From Bathelium albidoporum (taxonomy: Eukaryota; Ascomycota; Dothideomycetes; Trypetheliales; Trypetheliaceae): DNA of 64,000 bases. Positions 11,301 through 21,528 of this stretch are shown one piece after another. The stretch lies in NCBI GenBank assembly GCA_021031095.1, contig JAGFVP010000006.1, positions 186,001-250,000 on the forward strand, in the 5' to 3' direction. The number at the start of each line of letters is the position of its first letter. The stretch's first letter is position 1. A model generated the notes under the pieces. The model was not told where the DNA came from. It ran no database searches and saw only the letters and a list, made by a program, of their open reading frames with translations. The position numbers and the translations under genes are program-made.

Positions 11301-13465
11301 GTATGGATAGAACTGGTCTTCTCGGGTTCGAATATGGTCTCTTCATACACTTATTAGCCTTTTTCAAATGCAATGAGTCAATTCCCACCTTTCAGAGTCC
11401 AGGAAGCTCGGCTTGGTAAGTCAGAAAGCAATTGATCCAGCTTATCTATGCAATGGCGGTAGGTATCGTAGCGAAGATACAGGGATCGACCCATCTCCGG
11501 CCACTGAGCGCCCTGCCCTGTAAAAGCTAATGGAGGAGTCGAGGTTTCCGCTGTCTCGCTCGTGCCAAGAGCCGTCATGTCTATGTCTTTGTTGGAAGCG
11601 TCCGTTGGTGTCACTATGAAGCCTCTTGACCGAAGACGAGAACGGCGGGCACAAAGCGTGTAGGCGATATCCCCGATGCGCCACCTAGTAGATGGAGCAT
11701 GTATGATTCTTGACACCATTTGTCGTAGTGATGGTTGTGTCAAGGCCGAGAATGGTAATAGCAGCGATTGGCTGCCAGCTTCATGGTAGTCGTCCTGTGA
11801 CAGCTTGTTTCGGGGAACAGGAGCGCTCGCGGCTTCTAGCATTGCATGAGCGTTCGCGCCACCGTAGCCAAAAGAGTTTATGCTTGCTCGGGGAATCGAT
11901 GTTTCAGGCCATGGCGTTACCTCTGTAGCAATTTTAACATTTCGCTCCTTGACCAACAGCCGAGGGTTCAGTTGCTCAACACCAATTGTAGGTGGAATTA
12001 GACCCTTAACAAAAGCCAAGATCACCTTGATCACACCCGTGATTCCGCTAACGGCTTCGTTATGGCCCAGATTAGTTTTAACGGCGCCGATCAGAGGGGG
12101 ACGTCCGCTTCGATGCTGAATGACCCACGACAGTGCGTCGACTTCGATAGGATCACCGACCGAAGCACCGGTACCGTGAGCCTAGATCGTCACAAGAACG
12201 TCAGATAAGGTTCGAGAGCCTAGTTTTAGAGCGGAAGTGCAGGAATGAGAACGTAAGTAATAGTATTGCGCACCTCAACGTAGCCAGTTTCACAAGCGTT
12301 CAACCCAGACTTGAGATAGGCTTTTCGAATGGCTAGGCTTTTCGAATGGCAGCTTTTTGACCATTTGCGCTTGGCAGAAAAATGCCATTCGTTCTGCCAA
12401 TACTACCGCCCCAGATATATCGGCATTAACGTACAAAGTGGATACATGGAACATATTCTTGAATGCAACGAGACCATACCTGTTGACCGCAGTCCCTCTG
12501 ACTACAGATCGAATCGGATCGCCGTCCTTAATTGCGGCATCTAACCCCTTCAGAGCCAGTACTCCAACACCTTCAGCGCGACCGTATCCACTGGCTCTCT
12601 CGTCAAAGGTATGACATATTCCATCCGGTGAAGTAAAGTCAGTCTTAGAGATTGCAATGTTACTCTCAGGAGAATGTATCAGATTTGCTCCCGCCACGAT
12701 GGCAGCATCGCATTCTCCTTGCGCCGAAGCAGCACATGCCATATGAAGAGCATAGAGTGATGGGGAGCAAGCAGTGTCCAGTGTGACGCTTGGACCTTTG
12801 AGGTTGAAAGCATGGCTGATACGATTAGACAGGAGGGTAATGCCCATTCCAGTGACACTGTATCGATGGAAAAGTTTCCGGGCTCTTGGACTGGGCCAAT
12901 TGATAGTCCGCTAGGAAACTCGCTACATAACAGCCCACATCAGCAGACGAGAGTTGGTTCAAGGTAATGCCAGCGTTCTCAAAACTTTCGTACACAACCT
13001 CAAGTAGCTGACGCTGCTGTGGGTCCATATACTTGGCTTCGAGGTTGTTGATGCCAAAGAAATTGTTGTCAAACAGTCGACTGTCAGTATCGAGGAAGTA
13101 TCCGCTCGGCGCGTTTATGCTATCGGACAAATCGGGCTTCGTATCGTAGAAACCCTTTGCGTTGTATTTGGAAGGGGAAAGAGGGCCATGACCAGACTGG
13201 TCCTCGATGAGAAGATCCCACAGCGATGAGGGTGAGTTTACTCCCTCCGGCAGGCGACAGCCTTAATATCCATGAGCCTAAGTGCATGAGTGGCGTGGAG
13301 GAGAATTACCCATTCCTACGATAGCTGCCAGGTCATTGGGATTGTTCGCTGAGGAAAACGTATTGTGCTTGCTAACCTATATCGTGGTGTCAATGTAGTT
13401 CCGTTCGTTCGAAATCACTGACAAGCCGGTTGATTCACGACAGTATCGTCAATGAAAGGCGCCAT
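5382..13465 (-). pseudogene. Highly reducing type I polyketide synthase, multiply broken
   Basis: Minus-strand HR-PKS in the order KS (about 13330-11840), AT (11560-10480), DH (10260-9400), a methyltransferase-like or linker region (9400-8600), ER (7900-6700), KR (6640-5900) and ACP (5650-5420). Surviving motifs: KS DTACSP, HGTG, NLGHNEA; DH HPITVDAALQ; ER SAASSVG; KR SSYCAAN; ACP FGLDSM with the carrier Ser. Start ATG at 13465 with a short first exon. Many apparent frame changes are introns (for example 13262-13309, 12394-12479, 12182-12273, 11350-11388, 11145-11196). These are not explained by introns: a one-base shift near 12870; a 17-bp duplication at 12317-12350; TAA at 10978-10980; a shift near 10700; TAG at 10193-10195; a small deletion near 10100; TAA at 8315-8317; TAG at 6975-6977; and a frame break near 6530. 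The AT serine is Asn. No active synthase is expected. Confidence 0.88.
12317..12350. repeat. Perfect 17-bp tandem duplication inside the PKS KS domain
   Basis: The plus strand reads taggcttttcgaatggc twice with no gap (12317-12333 and 12334-12350). Seventeen is not a multiple of three, so the second copy shifts the KS reading frame just before the HGTG active-site block, and a stop codon appears at the junction on the minus strand. Removing one copy in thought makes the flanking KS codons continuous. This is typical of replication slippage or microhomology repair and is direct evidence of loss of function. Confidence 0.95.
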
Positions 13466-15578
13466 TGTAGCAGCGGCTGTCGTTGGTGATCCCCACAAGA
13501 TACTGGTGCAAGCCCGCAACTATCAGCGCTTGCAGCACCGTGAACGAACTGGAACGGCTGGATCAAGTGTATTAGTTTTTTATAGAGGTGAGTTCCAGGC
13601 AAAGTTCGACCTGGATATCCAGCCATTTCGTAGCTGTCAGTGATGCTCGGCAGTTTCCCAGAAGATCCATTCGGATATTCGGCTGAACCAGGCTCCTACT
13701 TTCCAGAAGTGAACCCATTGTTGGGAATCCGGTCAAAGCATGAACAACTAGAGCCCGCCCAGTCAAGGGACTTCCAGTCGAAGTGTACGCATAAAAGGAG
13801 AAATGTCTCCGGCAGCTGAGACGGTATGGAATTCCATTCCCGTTGTTTTCATGCGCCAAACTAGGATGAGCAAGTCATAGTCTATTTCTTGTTATCAGCA
13901 GCGAAGGCTTATAGATTGGCACGTTGTCGAGCTTCTAGCGTTCTTTGAAGATACCCAAACAAAGCCATATTATTGGATCTGGAACTGCTATGCATGAGAT
14001 TCACCGTGGTCTGCGGGCTCAAATTAGAAGCCTCCCAGGCTACTGCCAACCTCACTGGACAACATGATTCGTGATCTTGTAAACCTCGGCAGAGCAGGAG
14101 AGGTACTGGATGTTTAGCACTCTAAGCCGGTCTACCAGCCGCTGTCCGCTTCCATGGGGACGTAGATTCAGCCGCATGAAATCTGGTGAGTCTTCAAGAT
14201 TGATGCCCTCCCAAAGCAGACATGTTCTGGTATCTATAATTCTCGGCACCTCACGCATTTCTTCTATTAGTCCATGCTGTGATCGAAGACATTCATGCGC
14301 TGTCTTAAGTGCTCTTGATCCATTTCAATCGTTGTCCCTGCATTTGCGCGAAGCAAGATTTTTTTCTGAACCGGGAGCCCAGTCCAGCTCCCAACACTGA
14401 CGTGCCGTGCCTGTTGCCTCCTGCCCCACAAATCGATGCACCGGCGCTTAGATCCGCCGCGCCCCGCTCTATGCTATTCTCAACATGGCACACCATCTTG
14501 AAAGAGGTTACGAGCCGACTCCTTTCCCTGCCAGCTGGCTGATCCCTTTCGCTTCGGACTGAGTGACTTCGCCGGCTTTCCTCAAACGCAGTGGCCATCT
14601 GCTCGTGCAGTCATTGACAGTGTTACTCGCCAGGGGCTAAGTCTGGCTCAAATTGCCTGTACGAAGAATTAATGTTGCAAGGGTTTTGCCGAGCGCAGTA
14701 AGTCGCCTGGCTTAGACACGACCCTTATCGGAACTCTCGGGCTTCCGCTCTGATGCTATACCGTCAAGGTGCGGCTGAAGGTTCGATACAGAACAGGATT
14801 TCTGCATTCCGATTTTGAACTTCACCTCTTGTCAAGCGCAAACTTGGAGCAATTTGAAGCGTATCATCGTTGCTTAACCTGTTCTAGTACGAGGGTGCGA
14901 GGGATGAATGTAAACTCAGCAAACAGCTGTGCTTTGTTTCAGGCCCACGCTTTTATGGCGATCATTCTTACCCATGCTGGTATGATATTCGTGATTGTCT
15001 CCGCTGGGCACTGGCCACGCACTGACGGTGCAAGGTTTCGTCATCTTAATTGTGCCGCTTACGATGGCTTTGTCTTCGTGTACCCTTCGTAGACCAAAGC
15101 CTTAGCCTTAGATGCCTAGGGCTGACTTCCGTCTGCTGCCACCGGTGTCACTGGTAAATATCGTGCATGATCCGCAGGAAAATAAAATACTTATTTACCC
15201 TTGCCGTTGTCATCTTTAAGAATCTCCAATTGCACTCTTTCCATTACTGTTCAGCTCTGAGCCCGATTCGATTCGATTGAAGCATTGGGGTTCTGACGTT
15301 GTATTTCGTGCTGTCGGTTTCTAGGGCCGTTAGCAAAGTGACGCGCCACTCAATCTAGGCTTGACTTCCTCCCGAGAACTCGCACTGCATACTCTATCTT
15401 GTTTCTGTTCGTTGTAGACGATACCGCAAAAGCTCGTCGGCCCGTCACTTCATCGAGGCACCCGTCCGGAGAGGTTTGAAAGCTTGAATTACCAGGAACA
15501 TTTGCAACCAAATAAATCTCGAGCGCACCCTATCTACCTGATTCTGACTTTTCGTCAAAGAACCATTTTATCCTTACA
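13466..15578. other. 2.1-kb divergent interval between PKS locus and acyltransferase
   Basis: No complete gene is supported. The minus strand has an open stretch at about 14052-14320 that reads like ordinary protein (charged and Leu-rich, with PRIIDTRTCLLWEGINLED), and frames at 13572-13859 and 14305-14598 follow. None has a motif I recognise and I could not join them by good splice sites, so they may be gene remnants. A short ATTCG-type microsatellite (gattcgattcgatt) lies near 15261-15276. The right end should hold the promoter of the acyltransferase. Confidence 0.4.
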
Positions 15579-16910
15579 ATGTCCTGGAAAGAAGTGAGCC
15601 CAGGCTACTTCAAGCGATTATCAGATGCTCACGAAGAGTTTCTTACGGCCGTAGGCTTTGGCCATGAGCTTGGTCTTGAACATTGGGGAGTCAGCGCAGT
15701 CGCTCAATTCGACCACAAGTTACCGGACAGTGATATCGTTCCTTCTCTTAGGCGTGCCTGGAGAGCAATCCGATATTATCATCCTGAAGTGGCAGTAACA
15801 ATTAAAGACGGCTCTTGGGTTTACGAGGTCCCAGACGATCCTTCTTGCGAAACATGGCTTGAAGAATCGTTTATTGTCGAGCCTACATCAGCAACATCAG
15901 AAACTCTGATCGCCGGTCTCGGCATACCTTTCAAACCTACGATCCATTATCTTCCGGGAAGCTCAGAGATCGTGCTCTATGTAAGTCATAAACAAATCGA
16001 TGCCATTGGAGGCCTGAACATCTTGGCACGGATTTTGGAGCTGATGGCGGAGCCGACCGATCCTACATTCGGTGGCGAGGGACGAAACCTATACCCCAGC
16101 TTCGAAGCATTGATTGGCTGCCCCGAACAAAGCACACCAGACACGGAAGCAATTGCTAAAGATGCCTTCTCGACCACCTCTCATCTACCTTCGGTGGGTC
16201 TTCCATACAAAGGTGACATGGCTACCTTACCTGGGCGAAGTGGGTGCAAATGCATCACCTTGACAGAAGAAGCCAGTAGAGCGCTTATTCGTGCTTGTAA
16301 AGAGAGAGGCATCAGCGTAACGGCTGCTGTTGCTGCCGCAATGGCGATTGTATCATACGAATTGACTCCTTGGCCAGAGGCCAAGTTGAGAAACTACACG
16401 CCTCTCATTCCCTTGAATTTACGGCCGCATCTTCCTGTTTCAGAATACAATCCAGCCAATGCCGTCGTTTCATATACAACGGGACTGCTTCCCACCGTTT
16501 CTCCTGGGAAAACCTGGGCGGAGTACGCTGCTTCGTTCAGTTCTCAGATCCGCAAAGTTTATAGTAAGGAATTCCTAAACGCTCTGCGGGCCTATGGAAA
16601 CCTTTGGGCGCCAGCTTTTGCCATGGCACCCCCGCCAGACATCCCGCCTCCCAGTGACACTTGTTTGAGTAGCTTGGGTATCGTCGATCCGTACTTTCAG
16701 CGAGTTACTGAAAAAGTAAAGATCAAGTCGGTACGAGTCCAAGTGCAGATGTTGACGCGTCAAGTCACTTTGTATCTGTGGACTTTTGGTGGGCAGTTGA
16801 ACATTAGTGCGTGCTACAATGAATCGTATCACGATCCCTCGACCATACAAGAGCTGTTAGAGAGGTACAGGGAGGTGCTTGAAAGAAGTCTCAACGTTGA
16901 ACTCAAGTGA
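15579..16910 (+). CDS. CoA-dependent acyltransferase (condensation/Tri3-like fold)
   Basis: Intronless gene of 443 residues. The fold of the chloramphenicol-acetyltransferase/condensation superfamily is indicated by H-K-Q-I-D (the HxxxD catalytic pattern) near residue 137 within VSHKQIDAIGG, an N-terminal segment on paired substrates (RAWRAIRYYHPEVAVTI), and a C-terminal TLYLWTFGGQLNISACYNESYHD block matching the DFGWG-like strand region. Fungal members include O-acetyltransferases such as Tri3 that acylate hydroxyls on secondary metabolites. Here Ala follows the Asp-Ile/Ala step where Gly is commoner, but His and Asp are present, so activity is plausible. It diverges from the dead PKS and may once have acted on its product; that link is inference. 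The frame is fully intact. Confidence 0.75.
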   Translation: MSWKEVSPGYFKRLSDAHEEFLTAVGFGHELGLEHWGVSAVAQFDHKLPDSDIVPSLRRAWRAIRYYHPEVAVTIKDGSWVYEVPDDPSCETWLEESFIVEPTSATSETLIAGLGIPFKPTIHYLPGSSEIVLYVSHKQIDAIGGLNILARILELMAEPTDPTFGGEGRNLYPSFEALIGCPEQSTPDTEAIAKDAFSTTSHLPSVGLPYKGDMATLPGRSGCKCITLTEEASRALIRACKERGISVTAAVAAAMAIVSYELTPWPEAKLRNYTPLIPLNLRPHLPVSEYNPANAVVSYTTGLLPTVSPGKTWAEYAASFSSQIRKVYSKEFLNALRAYGNLWAPAFAMAPPPDIPPPSDTCLSSLGIVDPYFQRVTEKVKIKSVRVQVQMLTRQVTLYLWTFGGQLNISACYNESYHDPSTIQELLERYREVLERSLNVELK

Positions 16911-17302
16911 CCTTGAGGTTGTTAATCGTCTTTGAGCGTGCTTGTCTGCAAAGTTGTTTTGATGTAGCAGGAGTTTGTCAAACTACCTTCAAGCCCTGTC
17001 GAACGTTCTAGTTGAAGTTCTGTAGCATAGTTCTAAAGCCAGTCCTTGCGGAGCCATTGTCTGCTATCTCCAGCACTTCTTGTTGACATTGCCTAGTAAA
17101 TCGCGTCGCATATCCACCGTGCCACCCTTTCATAAGCTCACCGCCTGGCACAATATTTCACCACTGTGGCCAATTCGCTAACCGCATTTAGCCCCGATGC
17201 CCTACCAGGCTTCCATGAGTCAGGGTCCATGCACACGAGCAAGCCATATCTGTAGTTTGAGCGCCGCAATTCTGACACCAAACCCGGCGCGCTGAATTCA
17301 AC
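16911..17302. promoter_or_regulatory. Upstream region of ILS1
   Basis: A 390-base interval between the end of the acyltransferase gene and the ILS1 start codon. It must contain the ILS1 promoter and 5' UTR. No open frame or distinct motif stands out. Confidence 0.4.
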
Positions 17303-20300
17303 ATGTCGATTGACTTTCCCAAGGAGGAGGAGGCGGTCCTGAAATACTGGCGGGAGATTGACGCTTTTCAGAGGCAACTACAACTTTCCCAGGGAAGGAA
17401 ACCCTACACATTCTACGATGGACCGCCCTTTGCTACGGGCTTGCCCCACTACGGACACCTGCTGGCGTCCACGATTAAGGATATTATTCCGCGATATTGG
17501 TCCATGTGAGTGATTGCCGCTGTTTCTTGGGAATATGCACTAAAGTCTCATGCAGGAAAGGCCACCATGTCGAGGTACGCCCACAGAATCGGAAGTAAAT
17601 GCGGAATAAATACTAAATATTTTCAAAGAGGCGATTTGGTTGGGATACACATGGATTGCCAATCGAGTACGAGATTGATAAAAATCTTGGAATGTCCGGG
17701 AGTGATGCTGTGAGGAAGATTGGGCTCGAGAAGTACAATGCAGAGTGCAAGGCCATCGTCATGCGATTTGCGACGGAATGGCGTCAAACTATTGATCGGC
17801 TGGGTCGCTGGATCGATTTCGACAATGACTACAAGACCATGAACGCCACTTTTATGGAGTCGGTGTGGTGGGTCTTCAAACAACTTTTCGAGAAGGACAA
17901 AGTGTACCGAGGATATCGCGTCATGCCCTACTCCACCGCTTTGAATACACCACTCTCTCAACACGAGGCTCAGCAAAATTACAAAGATACCCAAGACCCT
18001 GCTATTGTTGTTTCATTTCCTTTGCGCGACGATCCGCAGACCTGTCTCCTGGCTTGGACCACAACTCCCTGGACTCTTCCCTCCAATCTCGCGCTTGCTA
18101 CGAACCCCGACTTCGAGTATATCAAGATCCACGACGAAACATCTGGCAAGCACTATGTTCTACTAGAGGCCCTACTTAAGACCTTGTACAAGGATCCTAA
18201 GAAAGCCAAGTTCAAAATAGTAGAACGTTTCAGTGGCAAAGATATGCTTGGCTGGCGGTATGAGCCGTTGTTCGACTACTTTTACGAGGAGTTCAAGGAC
18301 GTGGCTTTCAAAGTCGTGAATGCAGCCTACGTATCGGCCGAAAGTGGCGTTGGTATCGTTCATCAGTCACCCGCATTCGGTGAAGACGATTATCAGGTTG
18401 CCATGAAGGCAGGCGTCATTACTGAAAAGCGTTTGCCGCCAAATCCGGTGGATGAAAAAGGTATATTTACCTCTGAAGTTCCGGACTTCCAGGGACAACA
18501 TGTGAAAGCAGCAGACAGAGCAATCATCAAACACCTAAAAAACGCAGGTCGCTTGGTAGTTGACAGTCAGATCATGCACAGTTATCCCTTCTGCTGGAGA
18601 TCGGACACTCCACTCATATACCGCGCCGTGCCTGCCTGGTTTGTCAAAGTTACCGAGGTGGTTCCTCAGATGTTAGAGAGCATCGGACAGTCTCACTGGG
18701 TCCCCACTTTTGTCAAAGAGAAACGGTTCGCGAGTTGGGTAGCCAATGCTCGGGACTGGAACGTCAGTCGCAACCGATATTGGGGAACTCCTATTCCTCT
18801 TTGGGTCAGTAGCGACCTCAAGGAAATCGTATGTGTGGGAAGTATAGAAGAGCTGAAGAAACTTAGTGGTATCCAAGAGGATATCACAGACATACACCGA
18901 GACAAGGTTGACAACATCACAATTCCCAGCAAAGAGGGGAGGGGTGAACTAAGACGCATTGAAGAAGTCTTTGACTGCTGGTTTGAGTCTGGGAGTATGC
19001 CTTATGCAAGTCAACATTATCCCTTCGAGAATTCGAAGCAGTTCTCCGATGGTTTCCCAGGCGACTTCATTGCTGAGGGCGTCGATCAGACTCGGGGATG
19101 GTTCTACACGCTTTGTATCCTGGGAATCCATCTTTTCGGTCACATCCCTTTCAAAAACTGCGTAGTCAATGGTATCGTCCTTGCCGAAGACGGGAAAAAG
19201 ATGTCCAAGCGATTAAAAAACTACCCTGATCCCGGCCTAGTAATGGAAAAGTATGGTTCTGATGCACTTCGCCTGTACATGATCAACTCACCGGTCGTAC
19301 GTGCAGAGGAGTTGAGATTCAAGGAGCAAGGAGTCAGAGACATTGTCTCCAAAGTTTTGTTACCTTTGTGGAACTCGTATATGTTCTTCCAGCAACAGGT
19401 CGACCTTCTGAAGAAAGTTGAGAGTGTATCTTTCAAGTTTGATCCTAAGGTTGAAGCGTCAAATTCGAACCTGATGGACCGCTGGATCTTAGCATCCTGC
19501 CAGTCACTCCTAACATTTGTTAATGAAGAGATGGCTGGCTACCGACTGTGAGTCTTGACAGTCGGATTTGTTCATCGGTGTACTGAACCGTGATACTAGA
19601 TACACCGTCACTCCCAGATTACTTGGCCTAATTGGTAAGCAAGACGATACGCTTTCATGCAACTGAGATTTGCTAACGCCAGTAGACTCGGTCACAAATT
19701 GGTACATCCGATTCAATCGAGGCCGACTGAAAGGAGAAAATGGGATAGACGATACCTTGAAAGCCCTCAATACCCTCTTCGATGTTATTTTCACCTTAGT
19801 CCGAGGCCTAGCCCCTTTTATGCCCTTCATTACCGACAACATCTACTTCCGGCTATTACCCTATATACCCAAAGAGATCCAAGCCGAAGACCCTCGATCA
19901 GTCCATTTCCTTCCTTTTCCCGAACCTCGAACCGAGCTGTTCGACGACGTCATCGAGCGCCGAGTAGGTCGCATGCAACGCGTGATTGACCTAGGGCGAG
20001 TATCACGAGAAAGACGTACCATCAGTCTAAAGACGCCGTTGAAGTCGCTCGTCGTCATACATCCAGACACTGAATATCTCGAGGATATACGAGGTCTGGA
20101 GTCCGAGATTTGCAGAGAGCTCAACGTCAGAGACTTGATCACGAGCAGTGACGAGGCAAAATACAATGTACAGTACTCAGCCGATGTCGACTTCCCCACC
20201 TTGGGGAAAAAATTCAAGAAGGATGCACAAAAGGTAAAAAAGGCGCTGCCAAAGCTCAGCAGCGGTCAGATCAAGGAATTTCTACACACTGGGGAAATGA

Positions 20301-20749
20301 CTGTTGAGGGCTGCAAGCTAGTCAGAGAGGATCTCATCGTCAAGCGTGGTCTCAAAACGGATGATTCGACCAAGGACCTCGAGACTAACACAGATGATGA
20401 CGTTCTCATTATTCTAGATGTGAAGAAGTATCCAGAGCTCGAGCAAGAGGGAATCGCAAGAGAGATCCTCAATCGGGTCAACAAGCTCCGGAAAAAGGCA
20501 GGACTTGTGCCCACCGACGATGTTAAAATGGAATATAAGATCATCGACGATCCCGACAATATCGGACTGGAGCGGGTCTTTCAGGAGCAGGCAGATATGC
20601 TTCAAAAGGCACTCCGGAGACCCATCGACAAGCATGTGTCCACCGAAGTAGCCGGTCAAGTACCAAACGGTATGGTGGACGTTGTGATTAAAGAAGAGGA
20701 ACAAGAGATCCAAACTGCAACGTTTCTCTTGAGGTTGGTAAAACTCTGA
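17303..20749 (+). CDS. ILS1: Cytoplasmic isoleucyl-tRNA synthetase
   Basis: Five exons: 17303-17505, 17556-17574 (19 nt), 17629-19547, 19600-19634 (35 nt) and 19686-20749, giving 1079 residues, close to yeast Ils1. Class I synthetase marks are plain: the HIGH-type site GLPHYGHLLASTIKD near residue 50, GWDTHGLP just after, AWTTTPWTLPSNLAL in the CP1 editing domain (the threonine-rich editing pocket), DCWFESGSMPY, and the KMSKS-type loop GKKMSKRLKNY near residue 600. The C-terminal anticodon-binding and extra domains follow. It charges tRNA-Ile in the cytosol and is essential. The two very small exons are set by splice phase and conserved residues (KGHHVE and the VTPRLLGLI block). No lesions are seen. 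Confidence 0.96.
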
Positions 20750-21528
20750 AGTACTTGGTCCGAGGACAAGATCTTGTCAAGTGAAGGACGACCTCAACCC
20801 ATGTGGGTAGGCTCGTGGTGTCAATTCATTAGATTTACAGGCACAGATATAGAATCTTTGTTTCACAGCGCCATTGAAATGCACATCTCCTGATCGCCAT
20901 GATTGAAAACCTCAATCCTGTAATTAAACTTCGTAGACGTTCACTGTCACTTTTTCTTGAGCGCAGCCTAAGTGGACAATCAGTGGATTCCAGCTTCGGA
21001 GACGCGATTGTCAGATGTTTGGTAGGTACCATATAGCACTCCTTTAACATAAGGAATTCCCGCATGCATTTATCCTTTTTAACGTTATTGAAGTCGGCAA
21101 TGATGCATTTGCCATATGCCGCGCTCTGTAGATGGATGAGCCTTCAACATTGTAAATTCTATGATGGAACTCACCTGCTCGGGACATTGAGCGACCGCAC
21201 GAGCAAATTTCTCAATGGGCCGTGTCCGTACTGAGGACATTCTTCGCACTGAATCGTAGGGATAGTTGAAGGTCATGACGGTTTCGTCATATATTTAGAG
21301 CTGCTGTGCACGTGCCATCAGTCGCGAAATGGCACGCGTAAATGGAACGCATCGACAACAAAGCAGGACTAAACCTCATTGTTTTCTCACAACATTGCTT
21401 CACTTGAGCTACTTTCGTAATGTCTATGTGCCGCGTTGATCTCTTCTGTGCCGGCCCTTATAACCAAATAATTTGCATCGAATCGCTGCCCTTATGGTCG
21501 ACAGGCGCGTCTGGCAGCGTCCCTTCGA
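20750..21528. other. Intergenic region before SFI1
   Basis: About 780 bases with no supported gene. Open frames on the minus strand (20835-21065, 21085-21276) lack motifs and look like chance. The last part precedes the SFI1 start and should contain its promoter. Confidence 0.4.

Noticed and set aside
12394..12479. Apparent frame break in the KS domain after GTAVN
   Set aside because: It is explained by an ordinary 86-nt GT-AG intron, so it was not counted as a lesion.
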